Source of the DNA: DATADD01 sp046262355
GTDB taxonomy: Bacteria > Actinomycetota > CADDZG01 > WHSQ01
Assembly (NCBI GenBank): GCA_046262355.1
Contig: JBHEMX010000096.1
Coordinates: forward strand, 1 to 7,712
Direction of reading: 5' to 3'
DNA: 7,712 nt
Shown: one piece after another, positions 1-5,841 of the stretch
Numbering within the stretch: the first letter of the stretch is position 1
Layout: each line of letters opens with the position of its first letter
The notes under the pieces: model-generated
Database searches by the model: none
Told to the model about the DNA's origin: nothing
The model's input: only the letters and a program-made list of their open reading frames with translations
Translations under genes and position numbers: made by a program

Positions 1-135
1 GGCAGCAGTCCACGGTGCCTGGAAGCTCCCACGTCAAACTAGTCCCGGGCTCGTAAGCACCATTGAGCGCCGACGTTGGCCAGGCGACCACCCCATTTTC
101 ATACGTCGAAGGCGGCGCCGCACGCGCCGGGACAA

Positions 136-383
136 CTAGTCCGGGGCGTCAATGTGGGGCGGCAAAAACAAGGTTCCGATGAAGGAGCTGCGGTCCCTGC
201 TCGAGGATCTGGGTCACGAGAACGTCCGAACGTACCTTCAGAGGGGCAACGCCCTTTTCCAGAGTCGGTACTCGGCATCGAAGAGACTAGCGGTCGAGAT
301 CGAGGACACGTTATCCCAGGCCTTTGACCTCAAGATCTCCGTCACCTTGCGGTCGCGACCCGAAACTGGAACATGTCGCTTGA
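136..383 (+). pseudogene. DUF1697 family protein, N-terminal remnant with two frameshifts
   Basis: Read across two frames, this stretch gives the typical N-terminus of DUF1697 proteins: LVRGVNVG in one frame, then GGKNKVPMKELRSLLEDLG and VRTYLQRGNALF in the next. Removing one G from the run at 156-159 joins them as RGVNVGGKNKVPM. Removing one A from 363-365 restores SRPELEHVA, which fits the family's R-S-R-x-E-L segment, after which a TGA (381-383) ends the frame. Family members are usually about 180 residues, so only roughly the first 80 remain and the C-terminal half is gone. No convincing start codon or ribosome binding site precedes the conserved block, so the 5' end also looks eroded. 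The function of DUF1697 is not established. The remnant ends two bases before the stop codon of the convergent SDR gene, suggesting a deletion junction there. Family recognition is from memory of the conserved motif. Confidence 0.72.
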
Positions 384-384
384 C

Positions 385-1194
385 TCACTCCGACGACCAC
401 GGCTCGCGGAAGTCGGCGTAGAGCGTGAGACCCCCGTCGACGAAGATCGTCTGGCCGGTGATGTAGGCGGCGTCGTCGCTCGCGAGGAAACACGTCACAC
501 CCGCCATCTCATCGGCGGTGCCGGCGCGCCGCATCGGGATGTGGCTCGTCACCATCTCCGCCTTTACCGGGTCGTCGACCCAGGCCCGATTGATCGGCGT
601 GATCGTGGCGCCGGGCCCGATGCCGTTGACGCGGATGCCGCGCGCCGCATACTCGAGCGAGAGCGTCGTGGTGAGGTTCTGCATCCCACCCTTGCTCACC
701 GAGTAGCCGAGATAGCCCGGCTTCGGGATGCGCTGGTGGACACTCGAGATGTTGATGATGACGCCCGGCGTGTCGGTCGCGATGTAACGCTTGATGGCCT
801 CCCGCGCGCACGTGAACGCGCCGCGCAGGTTGACCGCGAGGACCTTCTCGAAGTCCGCGACCGACAGTTCCTCCGTCGGCCGCGAGATCTGGATGCCCGC
901 GTTGTTGACGAGCACGTCGATGCTGCCGAGCTCGTCGACCGTCTGTCGGATCATGTGGACGACCTCGTCCTCCTTGGAGACGTCCGCCCCTACGAGCACG
1001 TCGCGCACCCCGTGCTGCTGCACACGGTTCACGCAGGCGTAGATCTGCTCCTCGGTCTCTTCCGCCTCCTGAGGCTTCTTGAGATAGTTGATGGCGACGT
1101 TGGCGCCGTACTCGGCGAAGCGGACGGCGATCGCTTGACCGATCCCCGACGTCCCCCCCGTGATGAGAACGTTCTTGTCCTTAAGTCCCTGCAT
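385..1194 (-). CDS. SDR family oxidoreductase, glucose 1-dehydrogenase-like
   Basis: A 269-residue classical short-chain dehydrogenase/reductase, full length for the family and presumably cytosolic. The cofactor-binding loop TGGTSGIG lies at residues 12-19, NNAG at 97-100, and the catalytic tetrad is Asn122, Ser151 (in NISSVH), Tyr164 and Lys168 (YSVSK). PGATITPIN at 194-202 and the C-terminal FVDGGLTLY at 251-259 closely resemble bacterial glucose 1-dehydrogenases of the Bacillus type, which oxidise beta-D-glucose to gluconolactone with NAD(P)+. The substrate here is inferred and other sugars or alcohols are possible. The loop after the second strand (residues about 39-60) is longer than in the Bacillus enzymes. 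The ATG at 1194 is chosen because AGGAGG (1201-1206 on the complement) sits 6 nt upstream. The gene follows the ZIP transporter by 74 nt on the same strand with no obvious terminator, so co-transcription is likely. Confidence 0.93.
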   Translation of the reverse strand: MQGLKDKNVLITGGTSGIGQAIAVRFAEYGANVAINYLKKPQEAEETEEQIYACVNRVQQHGVRDVLVGADVSKEDEVVHMIRQTVDELGSIDVLVNNAGIQISRPTEELSVADFEKVLAVNLRGAFTCAREAIKRYIATDTPGVIINISSVHQRIPKPGYLGYSVSKGGMQNLTTTLSLEYAARGIRVNGIGPGATITPINRAWVDDPVKAEMVTSHIPMRRAGTADEMAGVTCFLASDDAAYITGQTIFVDGGLTLYADFREPWSSE

Positions 1195-1268
1195 TGCGCT
1201 CCTCCTCGATCGCGCGCACGACGGCGTTCGAGGGGATAGTCCCGGCTGGGGCGCGAGCGTTACAGGCG

Positions 1269-2036
1269 TCAGCCGAGCAGGTAACCGGCGACGAAGCCCG
1301 CGACCGCAGCGGTGGCGACCTCGCTGTTCACCTCGGAGAAGGCGTGTGGGATGATCGATATCGAGATGACCGCGAGCACGGCGCCCGCCGCGAGCGCCTG
1401 TGCAGACCCGATGACCGCGGGGCTCACGGCGGCGAGCAGGGTCCCTCCCAGCAACGTCGCCACGGCGAGCGCAACGCCGATCGATCCCAGGAGCCGCACG
1501 GCGAAGCCGCGAGGGTGGCCGCCGGCGATGATCGGCTGGGCGGCGCCGTAAGCCTCCACTGCGTTGCCGACGACGATGCCGGCGAGCAGTGCGAGGCCAA
1601 GCTCGCCGCGCGCGATCGTGAGCCCCAACGCTATCGACTCCGGCACGCCGTCGACGAACAGACCGGCCGCGATGGCCTCGCCGCGCGCCGCCTCCGCGTG
1701 GCGGGGCGGAAGCGACATGGATGCCCCCGCGGCAGCGGCATGGGCGGAGCGACGCACCGCCTCCATCCTCTCGTCGCGCGTGAGCCTCGCGTCCGCGGCG
1801 ACGTAGAGGAGGGCTCCCCCCAACAGGAAGACCGCGGTGACGCCCGCTCCCGCCTGCTCGTCGGCCTCGGGCACGAGCTCCAGGGCGACGGCGGCGAGCA
1901 GGATGCCGCCGCCGAACGCGGTGACGTTCGCGGCGACGCGCGCAGGCAGCTCCTTGAACGCAGCGAGCAACGCTCCCACGAGGAGGCTCGCGCCCACCAC
2001 GAGACCCCAACCGAGGGACGCGCCGAGGTTGCGCAT
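1269..2036 (-). CDS. ZIP family divalent metal transporter
   Basis: A 255-residue integral membrane protein with about eight hydrophobic segments, roughly at residues 8-27, 36-53, 63-82, 119-138, 144-162, 170-190, 195-215 and 235-254, and a hydrophilic loop at 83-118. ZIP-type signatures are FGGGILLA (41-48) with ALELVPEA (51-58) in helix 2, DGVPESIALG (129-138) in helix 4, GNAVEA (157-162) in helix 5, and IIPHAFSE (228-235) near the last helices. ZIP proteins move zinc or other divalent metals into the cytoplasm. The usual helix 4 His-Asn-x-Pro-Glu-Gly is replaced by Asp129-Gly-Val-Pro-Glu-Ser, so metal preference cannot be assumed. The charged loop contains PPRHAEAA but is not a His-rich metal loop. 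An in-frame GTG at 2048 would add four residues, but GGAGG inside that extension lies 5 nt before the ATG at 2036, which I therefore prefer. It is probably the first gene of a unit with the SDR gene. Confidence 0.9.
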   Translation of the reverse strand: MRNLGASLGWGLVVGASLLVGALLAAFKELPARVAANVTAFGGGILLAAVALELVPEADEQAGAGVTAVFLLGGALLYVAADARLTRDERMEAVRRSAHAAAAGASMSLPPRHAEAARGEAIAAGLFVDGVPESIALGLTIARGELGLALLAGIVVGNAVEAYGAAQPIIAGGHPRGFAVRLLGSIGVALAVATLLGGTLLAAVSPAVIGSAQALAAGAVLAVISISIIPHAFSEVNSEVATAAVAGFVAGYLLG

Positions 2037-2099
2037 CGCCTCCTCCACGGTTCAGCGCCCTCGATCGAGTGGTCGTGGTAGAGGGCGCGCCTGCGCGCC
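2037..2099 (-). promoter_or_regulatory. GC-rich leader of the ZIP gene with two overlapping stems and the RBS
   Basis: On the transcribed (minus) strand an upstream stem GGCGCG/CGCGCC (arms 2094-2099 and 2084-2089, 4-nt loop) overlaps the 5' arm of a second stem, GCGCCCTC/GAGGGCGC (arms 2081-2088 and 2055-2062, 18-nt loop). The two cannot form together because they share bases 2084-2088. The second stem ends about 10 nt before the GGAGG ribosome binding site (2041-2045) of the ZIP gene. This arrangement could act in attenuation or translation control, but in such GC-rich DNA stems also arise by chance, and no AT-rich Zur-type box was seen. Confidence 0.3.
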
Positions 2100-2555
2100 T
2101 GAGCTGCCCACGATGCAAGGCCGAAGGCTCACGTCTCTCGGCTCACGTCTCGCGCCCCATTGCTCCATCGGCTCCGGCTCCTCAAGCTCGGGCTCGGCCC
2201 CCCCCCGCCGCGCAGCACGGTCGAAGCGGCTAGGGGAAGATCAGCACCGACAGTAGCGCCGCAGCGCCGCGACGACCAGTGCGGCGCCCTGGCGCGTGAG
2301 ATCGCGTCGAGCACCATGCCGATCTGCGCCACCCATGGGCCGAGGACCTGAGTGAGACGAAGCCGATCCGCGGCGAGCCTCCCGGCGAGCTTCATCGTGT
2401 GCACCTTGTCCGGGTGCATGGACGTCGATGTGACCCGGTGCCCGCACTCGTTACGCAGCCGTTTTGTCATTCGTCACGCACCGCCCCTGTAACGAGAAGC
2501 GGGCTTAGAGCACTGTGTCTGCATGCCACGCCACCACGAGGAAGGGACGGACGCG
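2100..2555. other. Spacer between the divergent ZIP and repeat-protein genes
   Basis: No gene here can be supported with confidence. It must hold the promoters for both flanking genes, but I could not pick convincing -35/-10 pairs. A minus-strand reading from an ATG at 2395 gives a protein-like stretch (MKLAGRLAADRLRLTQVLG and onward to about 2295), and another minus frame gives GAALVVAALRRYCRC ending with a TGA at 2241-2243. Joined, they would make a short helical protein of about 50 residues broken by one frameshift. I do not recognise it. There is no clear ribosome binding site before 2395. Confidence 0.3.
2126..2153. repeat. 14-bp tandem duplication (GGCTCACGTCTC core)
   Basis: GGCTCACGTCTCTC (2126-2139) is followed immediately by GGCTCACGTCTCGC (2140-2153), which matches at 13 of 14 positions. 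It lies about 90 bp upstream of the ZIP start. It could be a replication-slippage duplication or a tandem binding site; nothing in the sequence separates these. Confidence 0.45.
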
Positions 2556-2777
2556 ATGAGCCACCCGCACGGGCACTTCAGCACGGGGCAGGACCGAGGA
2601 ACGCCGCACGGCGTCGAGATGGATCGGACCGGTCACTTCAGCGAGGGCCAAGAGAGGGCACACGAGGTCGTCGCATCCCATCACGGTCACTTCAGCGAGG
2701 GCCAGGAGTCCGAGCCCCAGCACAGCTCGGCCAAGGAGCGCCCGGGGGAATACAGCGACGGCCAGACGCGGCCATGA
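2556..2777 (+). CDS. Small hydrophilic protein with four GHFSxGQ-type repeats
   Basis: A 73-residue protein, rich in His, Gly, Glu and Gln, with no signal peptide, membrane segment or cysteine. It consists of four copies of G-[HE]-[FY]-S-x-G-Q: GHFSTGQ (residues 6-12), GHFSEGQ (26-32), GHFSEGQ (44-50) and GEYSDGQ (64-70). The aromatic residues are spaced 20, 18 and 20 apart, with variable charged linkers. The linkers differ while the motif is held, as expected for a selected binding or structural unit. I chose the ATG at 2556 because a purine-rich GAGGAAGGG (2538-2546) lies about 9 nt upstream and the first motif follows at once. An in-frame ATG at 2523 would add 11 residues but lacks a ribosome binding site. 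The stop overlaps the start of the flavoprotein remnant as ATGA, so the two were probably coupled in translation. I cannot assign a function; I have only a vague, unverified memory of similar repeat mini-proteins in actinobacteria. Confidence 0.72.
   Translation: MSHPHGHFSTGQDRGTPHGVEMDRTGHFSEGQERAHEVVASHHGHFSEGQESEPQHSSAKERPGEYSDGQTRP
2571..2765 (+). repeat. Four coding copies of the GHFSxGQ motif
   Basis: The 21-nt units are at 2571-2591, 2631-2651, 2685-2705 and 2745-2765. Units 2 and 3 share GGTCACTTCAGCGAGGGCCA exactly, unit 1 differs at several wobble and non-wobble positions, and unit 4 is the most diverged. The near-identity of units 2 and 3 suggests a fairly recent internal duplication, or strong constraint. 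Confidence 0.7.
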
Positions 2778-2986
2778 GGGAGCGCTACGACGTCGCCGGG
2801 GACGTACTGTCGACCGCGATCGTCGAGCGCCGGCTCGTCGGCGGCGAATGCTCCTTCTGGGGATGCATGCCGAGCAAGGGCCTGCTTCGCCCCCAGGACG
2901 TTCTCGCCGCGGCGCGGCGAGTGCCCGGAGCCCGCGAGGCCGCCGGCGGCGAATTGAATGTCGCGCACGATCATCGAGGCCTCTGA
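2774..2986 (+). pseudogene. Pyridine nucleotide-disulfide oxidoreductase, truncated N-terminal remnant
   Basis: The 70-residue reading frame starts MRERYDV, then jumps to TAIVERRLVGGECSFWGCMPSKGLLRP. This matches the start of dihydrolipoamide dehydrogenase/mercuric reductase-type flavoproteins, including the redox-active disulfide C-x4-C (Cys26, Cys31) and the following PSK-LLRP. VLAAARRVPGAREA (residues 43-56) also fits the subfamily. The glycine-rich FAD-binding loop GxGxxG, expected right after YDV, is missing: about 17-20 residues appear deleted in frame. Intact members have about 450-480 residues, so the rest of the FAD, NAD and dimerisation domains are absent and the product cannot be an active enzyme. 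The frame ends where a GH15 fragment begins. The start codon overlaps the stop of the repeat-protein gene (ATGA), suggesting an ancestral two-gene operon. Subfamily (lipoamide, mercuric or other) cannot be decided. Confidence 0.8.
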
Positions 2987-3349
2987 GCGGCTGATCCCGA
3001 CTCACCTGTTGCTGCGGCGGATCGAGGTGCATCGAGGGCGAAGTGGAGCTCGACATCGACTTATGCGCCGCGCCCCGAGTACGAGCTCATCGAGCCGCTC
3101 ATGGTGCCCATGGAGGGAGGCATCTCCGCACGCGGTGGCGCGGACCTGTTGTTCCTGTCGACGTCGGCACCGCTCGACTTGGATGGAGCGCGCGCCCACA
3201 AGCGCGTCACCCTCGAGCAGGGAGACTCGCTCTCGTTCGCGCTGCACCACAGGAAGAGCTGGGAGGAGCCGCCTACGCGCGGGAACGAGCGGGAGGTCGA
3301 GAAGCCTCCTCAGCCGGCCGGGCTCCCGGCTCGGAACACCAACTCGTAG
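2985..3349 (+). pseudogene. Glycoside hydrolase family 15 (glucoamylase/trehalase-like), N-domain remnant with two frameshifts
   Basis: Three frames together give a continuous piece of the N-terminal beta-sandwich domain of bacterial GH15 enzymes: THLLLRRIE, then IEGEVELDID, then APRPEYELIEPLMVPMEGG, ISARGGADLLFLS and LSFALHHRKSWEEPP. Removing one G at 3026-3027 gives RRIECIEGEVELD, and removing one T at 3061-3062 gives DIDYAPRPEYELIEP, both matching the family pattern. Intact proteins have about 600 residues with the catalytic (alpha/alpha)6 barrel at the C-terminus. Here the first ~100 residues and the whole catalytic domain are missing, so no activity is expected. The frame closes at a TAG (3347-3349), 4 bp before the convergent anti-sigma stop. 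The left limit is approximate, because the flavoprotein remnant runs into it near 2985. Family recognition is from memory of the conserved segments. Confidence 0.75.
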
Positions 3350-3353
3350 GCGA

Positions 3354-3629
3354 TCACGCGGGCCGGGCTCCCCCGGGGGGACCTCCCGCATTCCACGCGA
3401 CGAAGGCCTCGAGCAACCTGTCGCGCACCTCGGGAGGGATCGAGTCCTCTTGCAGGGATCCGACCACCTCGATCGTGCGGCGCATCTGATCGACGTAGGC
3501 ACTGCACCCTTCGCAGATGAGCAGGTGCTCCTCGAAACGCATCCGCTCCTCCGAGCTAAGGGTTCCTTCGAGGTAGTCGGTCACGAGCTCGACCAACTCG
3601 CGGCAGGTGAGCTCTCCGAACGCGCCCAT
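3354..3629 (-). CDS. Zinc-finger (zf-HC2) anti-sigma factor
   Basis: A 91-residue soluble protein with the zinc-binding anti-sigma signature: Cys9, then His35-x3-Cys39-x2-Cys42 in FEEHLLICEGC, preceded by LVTDYLEGTLSSEER. This C-x25-H-x3-C-x2-C layout is that of ZAS anti-sigma factors such as RsrA, which hold an ECF sigma factor inactive and can release it on a redox or other signal. There is no membrane segment, so sensing should be cytoplasmic or through a partner. The C-terminal part (residues about 50-78) is helical and probably contributes to sigma binding; the tail is Pro/Gly-rich. The start ATG at 3629 has GGGAG just upstream, with short spacing. The likely partner is the ECF sigma factor encoded divergently at 4004. 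These pairs usually sit in one operon with the sigma first, so the divergent arrangement is unusual. Pairing is inferred from proximity. Confidence 0.87.
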   Translation of the reverse strand: MGAFGELTCRELVELVTDYLEGTLSSEERMRFEEHLLICEGCSAYVDQMRRTIEVVGSLQEDSIPPEVRDRLLEAFVAWNAGGPPGGARPA

Positions 3630-3719
3630 GTGCTCCCGTCTCGAGACGACACGCCGGACCCCTTCGCGGATCCGACAAGGACACAGTGACCCGAGCGGGC
3701 CGAACGTTACAGGGACATC

Positions 3720-3732
3720 TCACCCCGGGTGA
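3720..3732. promoter_or_regulatory. 13-bp palindrome in the anti-sigma/sigma divergent spacer
   Basis: TCACCCCGGGTGA is a perfect inverted repeat (TCACCC/GGGTGA) around a central C. It lies 91 bp from the anti-sigma start and 69 bp from the small-protein start, the position expected for an operator acting on both divergent promoters. No clear -35/-10 pair could be assigned, and the site is short. Confidence 0.35.
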
Positions 3733-3800
3733 CTCCCGGCGGGGCTATCACAGGGCGCCGTCGACCCGCCATGATGAGGGAACGGCAACTTGGGGGGTTG

Positions 3801-4007
3801 ATGAACGCAAGGTCGTACCGCACCACGATCGAGGGCCGCCTGAGCGAGCGCTTCGCCTCGGCCTTCGAGGGCATGAGGGTGCCGGCGGGCGCCGGCAGGG
3901 CCGTCCTCCTCGGAGAGGGCATGGACCGGGGCCACCTCTTCGGAGTGCTCGACCGGGTTCGTGACTTCGGGCCCGAGCTCGTCCGCCTCGAGGAGATGTC
4001 GGGGTGA
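3801..4007 (+). CDS. Small conserved-type protein (TIEGRLSERFASAFEGM) coupled to the sigma factor
   Basis: A 68-residue protein beginning MNARSYRTTIEGRLSERFASAFEGM, then a Gly/Ala-rich turn, AVLLGEGMDRGHLFGVLDRVRDFGPELVRLEE and the stop. The pattern of strand, helix, strand (VLLGE) and amphipathic helix (LFGVLDRVRDFG) suggests a compact alpha/beta fold. It resembles small actinobacterial proteins with a Y-R-[IV]-x-[IV]-x-G-R-L-[ST]-[DE]-R-F start and L-x-G-x-[LV]-x-R-[IV]-R-D ending, whose function I do not know. No signal peptide, membrane segment or cysteine. The ATG at 3801 is chosen because of the G-rich stretch just upstream and because homologous-looking sequence starts there; in-frame upstream starts (3771, 3774) would add 9-10 residues. 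Its stop overlaps the GTG of the sigma gene as GTGA, implying translational coupling and possibly a role in controlling sigma synthesis or activity. Confidence 0.72.
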   Translation: MNARSYRTTIEGRLSERFASAFEGMRVPAGAGRAVLLGEGMDRGHLFGVLDRVRDFGPELVRLEEMSG

Positions 4008-4684
4008 CGCCCGACTCGGTCACGCGGGACGCCGACGAGCCCTCGGGCGAGGTCTCGCTCTCAACGGAGGAGCAGCACCTCGTCACGGCGCTCCGGGCAG
4101 GCGACGAACCCTTCATGACCCTCGTCGAGCGCTTCGGACCCGTGATGCTGCGCATAGCGCGTGCCTATGTCGGCAGCCCTGCCGTCGCCGAGGAGGTCGT
4201 CCAAGAGGCCTGGCTCGGGATCGTCGAGAGCCTGCCACGCTTCGAGGGGCGGTCGTCGCTCAAGACGTGGATGCTTCGGATACTCAAGAACATCGCCTCA
4301 CGCCGCGCAGCTCAAGAGCGCCGCAGCGTGCCCTTCTCCGCCCTCGAGGAAGCCGAGGCCGAGGGCGGCGAGCCGTCGGTGGCGCCGGAACGGTTCCTCG
4401 ATCCCGGCCAGCGTTGGGCCGGGCGTTGGGCGAGCGCGCCCCGCCGCTTCGGAGACCAGCCGGACGAGAAGCTGTTCGCGCGCGCTGCGCTGGCCGTCGT
4501 GGAGGACGAGATGCGCGCGCTGCCCCCGAACCAGCGGGCCGTGATCGACCTGCGCGACGTGGAGGGGTGGGAGGCCGACGAGGTCTGCGAGCTGCTCGAG
4601 ATAAGCGAGGCCAACCAGCGCGTGCTACTGCACCGGGCCCGCTCCAAGGTGCGGCGCGCCCTCGAGGCACACCTCGACGACTGA
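4004..4684 (+). CDS. RNA polymerase ECF-type (sigma-70 family) sigma factor
   Basis: A 226-residue group 4 sigma factor that directs RNA polymerase to a specific promoter set. Region 2 lies at about residues 33-102, with FGPVMLRIARAYVG (44-57), AEEVVQEAWLGIVESLPRFEG (62-82) and SSLKTWMLRILKN (84-96). A long linker (103-155) precedes region 4 at about 156-222, with ALPPNQRAVIDLRDVEGW (172-189) and the helix-turn-helix ADEVCELLEISEANQRVLLHRARSKVR (191-217, read in two parts). The N-terminal 30 residues are acidic and variable. The start is GTG at 4004, overlapping the stop of the preceding small gene, so it likely needs ribosomes arriving from that gene. No C-terminal SnoaL-like extension is present. 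The zinc-finger anti-sigma encoded divergently is the probable regulator. Whether it controls the downstream exporter is unproven. Confidence 0.93.
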   Translation: MTPDSVTRDADEPSGEVSLSTEEQHLVTALRAGDEPFMTLVERFGPVMLRIARAYVGSPAVAEEVVQEAWLGIVESLPRFEGRSSLKTWMLRILKNIASRRAAQERRSVPFSALEEAEAEGGEPSVAPERFLDPGQRWAGRWASAPRRFGDQPDEKLFARAALAVVEDEMRALPPNQRAVIDLRDVEGWEADEVCELLEISEANQRVLLHRARSKVRRALEAHLDD

Positions 4685-4798
4685 CGGCGACGGCCGATCC
4701 AGCGCATCCCTCACCGAGGATGACATCTCGTGCCTCGCTCCCATCCCCGCGGTCTGCTTCGATTGCGCTGGCGATGAGTTTCGGGACTCAACCTGGTC

Positions 4799-4804
4799 TC
4801 TAAT
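4799..4804 (+). promoter_or_regulatory. Possible -10 element for the exporter operon
   Basis: TCTAAT matches the TATAAT consensus at five of six positions and is the most AT-rich spot in the 161-bp gap between the sigma and exporter genes. It sits 42 bp before the exporter ATG. No good TTGACA-like -35 is found 16-18 bp upstream, so this is weak. The rest of the gap holds no gene and no clear terminator hairpin. Confidence 0.28.
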
Positions 4805-4845
4805 ATGGACCCAGCACGGCAACCGAACCGATACCGAGGAGCCAG

Positions 4846-5837
<992 letters not shown>

Positions 5838-5841
<4 letters not shown>

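Noticed and set aside
373..1239. Long plus-strand open frame opposite the SDR gene.
   Set aside because: Composition is dominated by Arg, Asp and Val as expected for the antisense of a GC-rich gene; the SDR on the other strand is unambiguous.
385..2118. A 577-codon minus-strand frame spanning SDR and ZIP genes as one fusion protein.
   Set aside because: Only its last 269 codons are the SDR. The upstream part is Arg/Gly/Ala-rich out-of-frame reading of the intact ZIP gene, and the SDR has its own start and AGGAGG.
3043..3489. Plus-strand frame running through the GH15 remnant into the anti-sigma region as a separate gene.
   Set aside because: Only its first ten or so codons belong to GH15. 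The rest is out of frame or antisense to the anti-sigma gene.
4312..4707. Minus-strand open frames opposite the ECF sigma gene.
   Set aside because: Ser/Arg-rich shadow frames with no start signals; sigma regions 2 and 4 are clear on the plus strand.
4774..4803. Tiny plus-strand ORF MSFGTQPGL before the exporter, considered as a leader peptide.
   Set aside because: No ribosome binding site, no adjoining attenuator hairpin and nine codons are easily found by chance.
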